11,443 nt of DNA. Origin: Basidiobolus heterosporus B8920. Its lineage: Eukaryota > Basidiobolomycota > Basidiobolomycetes > Basidiobolales > Basidiobolaceae. Both the position numbers and the translations under genes were made by a program. Positions 7,493 through 11,443 of this stretch are shown here, one piece after another (the stretch's first letter is position 1; each line of letters begins with the position of its first letter). The notes below the pieces were generated by a model. It did not search any database and was not told the DNA's origin. It worked only from the letters and a program-made list of their open reading frames with translations. The stretch spans positions 1 through 11,443 of the forward strand of contig JNET01028252.1 in assembly GCA_000697455.1 (NCBI GenBank), given 5' to 3'.

Positions 7493-9192
7493 CTAAGCAT
7501 TAGTGGCGGCGTTAGTGGTGATGCTAACGGTAGCGTTGCCATTAGCATTCACACTAGATTGAGCGATAACCTTGGCATTTGAGATGACCTTCAGGATATC
7601 TGACAAGGATTGCTTCCAACCCTTCATCTTGGCACCAAGTTCTTCCCAATCATTTGTGGTGAAGATACGACGAGTAGAACGGCTACAAATGAGAACATTT
7701 AGTGCTAGTTTTACACGTACCTGTTTGAACAGTAAACGTACCTGATAGTGACGGTTTCGTTGAGTTGGTTGAGCTTGGCTTCGATCAATCCAGCACGAAC
7801 AACTAGAATGGAATGTTGGGGTTAAAAAAGCCGCAGTATTCAAGCTCGGGAAGTGCTTGGGACGTACCATCGATAACCCAGAATTCTACCTCTTCAGCGT
7901 CAATCTTAAGAGCATCACAGACTACAGCATAAGGGAGCTCCTTTCCGAGATGCTCGGTACCCAAGGAAGCAAGGGTCAACATTCTGATTTTGCTGGTGTT
8001 GTCACCATCGTTGAAGCCTAGCATTCATCGAGTTAACTAGGTGGCCAAAGAAGATGTTTGAAAACCTTACTATTTACCATATTCTTGAGCGACCTGAGAG
8101 TTTTCAGTCATGAATTGACGATATTCTGTGAGGTTTCCGTTTAAGAAGATGTTCAAGAGAGTGAAGATACTTTCGCCTTGAAGAAGTTGAACAGCAGGTA
8201 GCTTGGACAATTCTTCAAATTGGAAGACACCTGACATTTTGATGGCTTCGGCAATAGCCTTCTTGGCGAATGGCTTAGCCTCTTCAGCATCGGATTCGAA
8301 TGAGGAAAGATACTTGAGTGCGTATTCGTAGGATTGCTGACTAAAAAGGGAACGTTCGATAAATAGCTGCTCTAATGACACTACGAATATTGATATAAGC
8401 CCTACTAAAGTTTAGCTTCGTTCAACTTTTCGCTCAAAAGACGATACAAGTCACGTGTCTGGCTCTGAGTGGAATTCCACTGTTGAAGCCATGAGTCAAC
8501 GAATTTAAGCTGGGAAGAAATTGCCTCCATACGGTTGTTTTGAGAAGCAACCTCAATAACTGCAACAAAAATAGCGTAACGAAGTGGGGAGGTGACGGGC
8601 AAAACGTTGAAGTAGTTGGAAAGACTGCAGGTAAAAGGAAATTAAGTTAGTTGAATTCGGTAGCACATACGTACAAGAATAAAAGTGCAATTACATTTGC
8701 AATCTAGCACCGGCCTTTCCTTCAGCCTTAACCAAGAAATCGATCAACTGTTGAAGAAGTGTCTCGGGGGAAGCGGTTTGACCACCAACAATAACCGCCA
8801 AAAGATGGTTGAAGGCAAGCTCAATTTCTATCCATGGTTAGTTAGTAAGAGTGTTCAAATTATGACTGAAAGGTGTGTACTTTTATACCTTGATCATCAA
8901 TACTCAAAAGAAGGTCGCTTTCACTGACAAACTTTTGATAGACCTCCTCGAATTTTTCGGAATCGACGAGTGCCTTGATTTCTAAGTAGTAAGGAGAATT
9001 CTCGTTGTTTTCTCCCTTGATGTCACTGACATAAGAAGCGAAATCTAAAGCCTATACGGACAAATAGAGTTAAACGCCGAAATTGGGGCTGAGAAGTGGC
9101 GGAAGAAGACAGAAAATACAGCCGGTTAAAGAACTTTTCAATACCTGAACATCAGGGCTTCCCTCAACAAAGATAGTATTAACGTTCTCCAT
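7493..9192 (-). CDS. EIF3M: Eukaryotic translation initiation factor 3 subunit M (PCI protein)
   Basis: eIF3m is a PCI-domain subunit of the eIF3 complex, which recruits mRNA to the 40S ribosome in the cytosol. Exons, in transcription order: 9145-9192, 8889-9051, 8695-8827, 8406-8624, 8078-8340, 7868-8017, 7742-7802, 7493-7682. They join to 408 residues; human eIF3m has 374. Family blocks visible are SPLRYAIF (about residue 130), KFVDSWLQQWN, SYEYALKYL, KKAIAEAIK, then in the winged-helix part KIRMLTLASLG, EEVEFWVID and VRAGLIEAKLNQLNETVTI, and the final SRSTRRIF then WEELGAKMKGWKQSL. The C-terminal tail is rich in Asn, Ala and Thr and looks disordered. The intron after EAKL uses donor GTAGGG and acceptor CTTTTTAG, which restores EAKLYQQSYEYAL. 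COP9 subunit 7 is a relative, but the WVID and STRRIF blocks favour eIF3m. Upstream DNA has poly-A tracts and a telomere-like box. Confidence 0.93.
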
Positions 9193-9570
9193 TTAGAAAT
9201 TAGAAACTGATAGCTTTCTACTTAGCTTACGCAAAATGAAGCTACTAGTCAAGCACGCGTATTCAAAGAGGTTCCTTTTTTCAGTTCAGAAAAAAATCTC
9301 TACTCCCAACGAAAAAAAAGAATCAAATCATTTTGCCATTTCTTATGATATTGGATCAAAAAAAAAGCGATTTCTTTTTGTTAAGCATAATATTGGAGGA
9401 ATGATTAAGTAATAAGGGTTAGGGAAAATTGGCATGGATTGGATTACGAACACAATCAACATCTCTTTATTTATAATACAGTATTGGGTTAAACCAAAGT
9501 AAATGTAGTGCATTCATCCCAAAATATAAGTACAATAAAGGTAGTCGCGGTAGTAAGCGTGAATCATGCT
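9193..9570 (-). promoter_or_regulatory. EIF3M promoter region and MZT1 3' end
   Basis: About 380 bp separate the EIF3M start from the MZT1 end, both on the minus strand. I see no gene in it. A-runs at 9290-9296, 9312-9319 and 9358-9366 form the rigid poly(dA:dT) tracts common in fungal promoters. GGGTTAGGG at 9416-9424 is listed separately. ATAAAT-type sequences near 9468-9476 might serve MZT1 polyadenylation on the other strand, but no clear signal stands out. Confidence 0.5.
9416..9424 (-). promoter_or_regulatory. Telomere-repeat-like box (CCCTAACCC) upstream of EIF3M
   Basis: In the EIF3M sense direction this reads CCCTAACCC, about 225 bases before the ATG. Telo-box or Tbf1-type elements containing CCCTAA, and the related fission yeast HomolE element, are known upstream of ribosomal protein and other translation genes in several fungi. 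Binding here is inferred from sequence and position only; a 9-bp match can occur by chance. Confidence 0.35.
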
Positions 9571-9895
9571 TCACTAGTCTATTTATCAAAAGGTTTAGTT
9601 GAGTATTCAAGTCATTGGGTGCGCTTTAGAGACAATACCTGCAGCTTCTTTCCTTCTCGGCGGAGTTCCTTTACAACTGCTGCTAAAGCATCAGGGTTCA
9701 CACCATTTTCCAGCAAGGTCATACAAAGACTAAGAGTTTCACGGTCCAAGCCAGTTCCTAAAAGCTTCGAAATATCATTCACAACTAAAGAAAGGGATCA
9801 GAACAAAAAAGAACGTAAAAAACTGCCTTCTCAAGGTTGTAACGATCCTTACTTTCAAAGGTTTCACGCATATCACGACTACGATGATCTTCCAT
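9571..9895 (-). CDS. MZT1: MOZART1, gamma-tubulin complex recruitment protein
   Basis: Mzt1 is a tiny protein that binds the N-termini of gamma-tubulin complex proteins and helps recruit them to spindle pole bodies for microtubule nucleation. Exon 1 is 9853-9895 (ATG at 9893-9895) and exon 2 starts at 9784; the 68-nt intron starts GTAAGG. The joined protein contains [36 protein letters not shown] and [15 protein letters not shown], matching the whole MOZART1 core. The 3' end has two readings. Without more splicing the frame ends at TGA 9612-9614, giving 71 residues. If the donor CAG/GTATTG at 9638 is joined to the acceptor at 9574, TGA 9571-9573 follows at once and the protein is 63 residues, ending KKLQ. 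Both sizes suit the family. The gene is divergent from MTG1. Confidence 0.87.
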
Positions 9896-10153
9896 GTTAC
9901 GGGTTGTAGAAGCAAGTTATCGGACTTATTTGCGATACCTACCGTTTACTGCTTTATTTACTTGTTTGTTTGGTAGGATGATAAAAGTGGGGTCATCCCC
10001 CTTTTTTCAAGACGATTCTCATCGTTTGTCTTGATATATATTCATGAATAAGAAATCGACGAGAATTTTTCCAATTAGCTTAGCCACCTGGAAACTAAGT
10101 AAAAAACCGTCCTTTCGCCGTTAGGGAAGCTCTGGTGAAGTAAGGTAGTAGAC
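9896..10153. promoter_or_regulatory. Divergent promoter of MZT1 and MTG1
   Basis: Only 258 bp separate the two start codons, so the genes probably share a bidirectional promoter. Visible elements are a CCAAT at 10071-10075 (79 bases before the MTG1 ATG) and an A/T stretch GATATATA at 10033-10040. CCCCCT at 9997-10002 contains the fungal stress element CCCCT, and it overlaps the inverted GGGG/CCCC pair at 9989-10000. ATTCTCATCG (10014-10023) recurs inverted with one mismatch at 10058-10067. Roles are inferred from sequence only. Confidence 0.5.
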
Positions 10154-11443
10154 ATGGCAAGTAAATCACTCATTCCCGGGCTAAGAGAAGCTTTTCTGTA
10201 TGACCGGAAGATCAACTGGTTTCCTGGACATATGGCCAAAGGCTTGAGAATTATCCAGGAAAAGTTAAACTCCATTGATATTATTGTAGAGGCCAGAGAT
10301 GCAAGAATATCCTTTTATTTCGCTTGTTTATATGTGACAGTATTTCAGTTGTAATAGCTTTCACTCTGAATCTCTTACATTCCAGTATCTTCTATTAATC
10401 CGAGATTTGAGGAAATCGTTGGGAAAAAAGAACGTCTCGTCGTATACAACAAAGCGGATTTGGCCGACCCTAAAACTCAACAAGTATGCACCCTGAAAGC
10501 GCATTTGGCCAGTGGAGATTACTAACTTTGTTTTTAGCCCATCACTGAAGCCATTAAAAAGTATCATGGACACAAGGTTCTATTTACCAACGCAAACCAG
10601 GATTTGAACGTAAAAAAAATCATCAAAATGGCAGCAGGTTTATTTTTCATTTGGAAGGCTCCTATTTGGGACAACTATTTACAATAGCTTTTAGAAAAAT
10701 CCAAGAAGAATCCACTTGAATTCCCCTTTGTTAATGTAATGATTGTGGGTATGCCGAATGTTGGGAAATCCTCGTTGATCAATTCAATGCGTCGAGTAGG
10801 CTTAAACAAAGGTTCTTCAAAGTCCTATTCTCTGGACATCCTGAGATTGTGTATTGATGTGCGCGATTCTTTAGGTAAAGCAGCTAGAACAGGCCCAATG
10901 CCTGGAGTTACACGAAAAGTTGTTGGCACAGTCAAGGTGTGGGATGACCCACCTGTATACCTTTTTGACACTCCCGGGGTTATGATTCCACACATTCCCG
11001 ATCCCTTGACCTCTTTGAAGGTTGCATTAACAGGCAAGTTGAACCAAATTACTAAACCTTGGCATCGGATAAACTAACCGCATCCTTAAGGTGGTATTCG
11101 GGATCACATTGCGGACGAAGAGATCATGGCTGATTATTTGCTTTATCGACTGAACAAGTTCGGCAACCTCAGGTGAAGAATATTCAGAAATGACCAATCT
11201 GGAACCCAGCTGACTGTAATCATAATTTAGCTATACCGAGATGTTCAAAATGGCTGGCCCTACTGATGATATTTCGGAGGTATTACCAGCGGTGGCCAAA
11301 CGAATTGGTGCATTGCATAAAGGTGCAGAACCTGATTTAACGGCCGGTGCTCGCTACTTTATAAAGCAATACCGTGACGGTAAATTCGGTAGGTACACTC
11401 TGGACGATTGTAGCCCTGAAGCCTTGGATAGATTCTTCACCGA
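10154..11443 (+). CDS. MTG1: Mitochondrial ribosome-assembly GTPase Mtg1, 3' end missing
   Basis: Mtg1 is the mitochondrial member of the YlqF/RbgA family of circularly permuted GTPases that mature the large mitoribosomal subunit. Exons: 10154-10306, 10379-10483, 10538-10637, 10695-10811, 10875-11033, 11091-11172 and 11231 to the window end, giving at least 309 residues. Motifs occur in permuted order: WFPGHMAKG (22-30), DARIP (49-53), G4 NKAD (75-78), G1 GMPNVGKS (138-145), G2 Thr171 in PGVTRK, and G3 DTPG (190-193). These are followed by [16 protein letters not shown] and the C-terminal helical part (AARDF-like [19 protein letters not shown]). Intron 1 is AT-AC and intron 5 is GC-AG; both are listed separately. 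Yeast Mtg1 has 367 residues, so roughly the last 15 % may lie outside the window. Identity is firm. Confidence 0.95.
10307..10378 (+). other. MTG1: U12-type (AT-AC) intron 1 of MTG1
   Basis: The 72-nt intron begins ATATCCTTTT, an exact match to the minor-spliceosome donor consensus, and ends TCTTAC. Excising it joins GAT GCA AGA to ATT CCA GTA, giving [11 protein letters not shown], the conserved DARIP motif of the family. No GT donor exists at this border. A weak candidate branch site, ACTCTGAAT (10363-10371), lies at roughly the expected short distance from the 3' end. A competing GT-AG model (10326-10385) is also open but would replace IPV with ISFYFAL. The AT-AC reading is preferred because of the donor match and the restored motif. 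Confidence 0.85.
10812..10874 (+). other. MTG1: MTG1 intron 4, in-frame and stop-free
   Basis: This 63-nt phase-1 intron (GTTCTT to TCTTTAG) has no stop in frame. Retention would add 21 residues between NKG and KAARTG, that is between the G1 and G2 motifs. The spliced form matches the family spacing, for example human RKGKATR. Confidence 0.8.
11034..11090 (+). other. MTG1: GC-AG intron 5 of MTG1
   Basis: The donor reads ACAG/GCAAGT and the acceptor CCTTAAG/GTGG, with an AACTAAC-like branch site near 11072-11078. The joined frame gives [14 protein letters not shown], as expected for the family. The nearest GT, three bases downstream, would shift the frame, so the GC donor is required. The extended donor match is typical of GC-AG introns, which the major spliceosome removes. 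Confidence 0.85.

Noticed and set aside
7683-7741. Second GTACGT donor 21 bases downstream of the EIF3M intron 7 donor
   Set aside because: It is frame-compatible, but the resulting intron would be only 38 nt, shorter than any other in the window, and would add seven residues where the family has none.
9508-9909. 133-codon plus-strand frame
   Set aside because: It is antisense to MZT1, whose minus-strand exons match the whole MOZART1 core.
1-11443. Mobile elements, tRNA/rRNA genes, CRISPR-like arrays or a defence-type gene cluster
   Set aside because: I looked on both strands and found none; the genes are ordinary eukaryotic housekeeping genes apart from the unknowns listed.

Overview
The window looks like nuclear DNA from a fungus, probably an early-diverging lineage. 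Genes are closely packed on both strands. Most are cut by many short introns (54 to 123 nt) with GT-AG ends and TACTAAC-like branch sites. Protein sequences are eukaryotic housekeeping types. One intron has the AT-AC ends and the exact ATATCCTTT donor of a minor (U12-type) intron. That argues against most ascomycetes and basidiomycetes, which are generally reported to lack the minor spliceosome. Placement in Mucoromycota, Mortierellomycota, Zoopagomycota or a relative is inference.

Layout, left to right: (1) the 5' end of an unrecognised, presequence-bearing gene leaving the window on the minus strand (1-223). (2) A 525-bp AT-rich divergent spacer. (3) CUL4, the cullin-4 ubiquitin-ligase scaffold, plus strand, 19 exons (749-4398). 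(4) A short spacer with a nested inverted repeat, then a GLY1-type low-specificity L-threonine aldolase, plus strand, 4 exons (4638-6107), with a probable mitochondrial presequence. (5) Convergent to it, an intronless minus-strand gene for an unrecognised, probably mitochondrial protein with three copies of an acidic DW...EA(I/V)R module (6259-6843). (6) A 649-bp spacer with G-quadruplex-type tracts near both ends and one 57-codon candidate ORF. (7) EIF3M, minus strand, 8 exons (7493-9192). (8) MZT1, the small gamma-tubulin-complex recruiter, minus strand, 2 or 3 exons (9571/9612-9895). (9) MTG1, a circularly permuted mitochondrial ribosome-assembly GTPase, plus strand, 7 exons seen (10154-11443), cut by the window end.

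The genes are independent housekeeping functions: protein turnover, glycine/threonine metabolism, translation initiation, microtubule nucleation and mitoribosome assembly. They do not form a pathway cluster. I see no mobile element, CRISPR array, tRNA or rRNA. The most notable points are the AT-AC intron and a GC-AG intron in the same gene (MTG1), the three-module unknown protein, and two introns whose retention would keep the frame open. Exon borders come from reading-frame continuity, splice signals and remembered protein-family conservation. No alignment was run.
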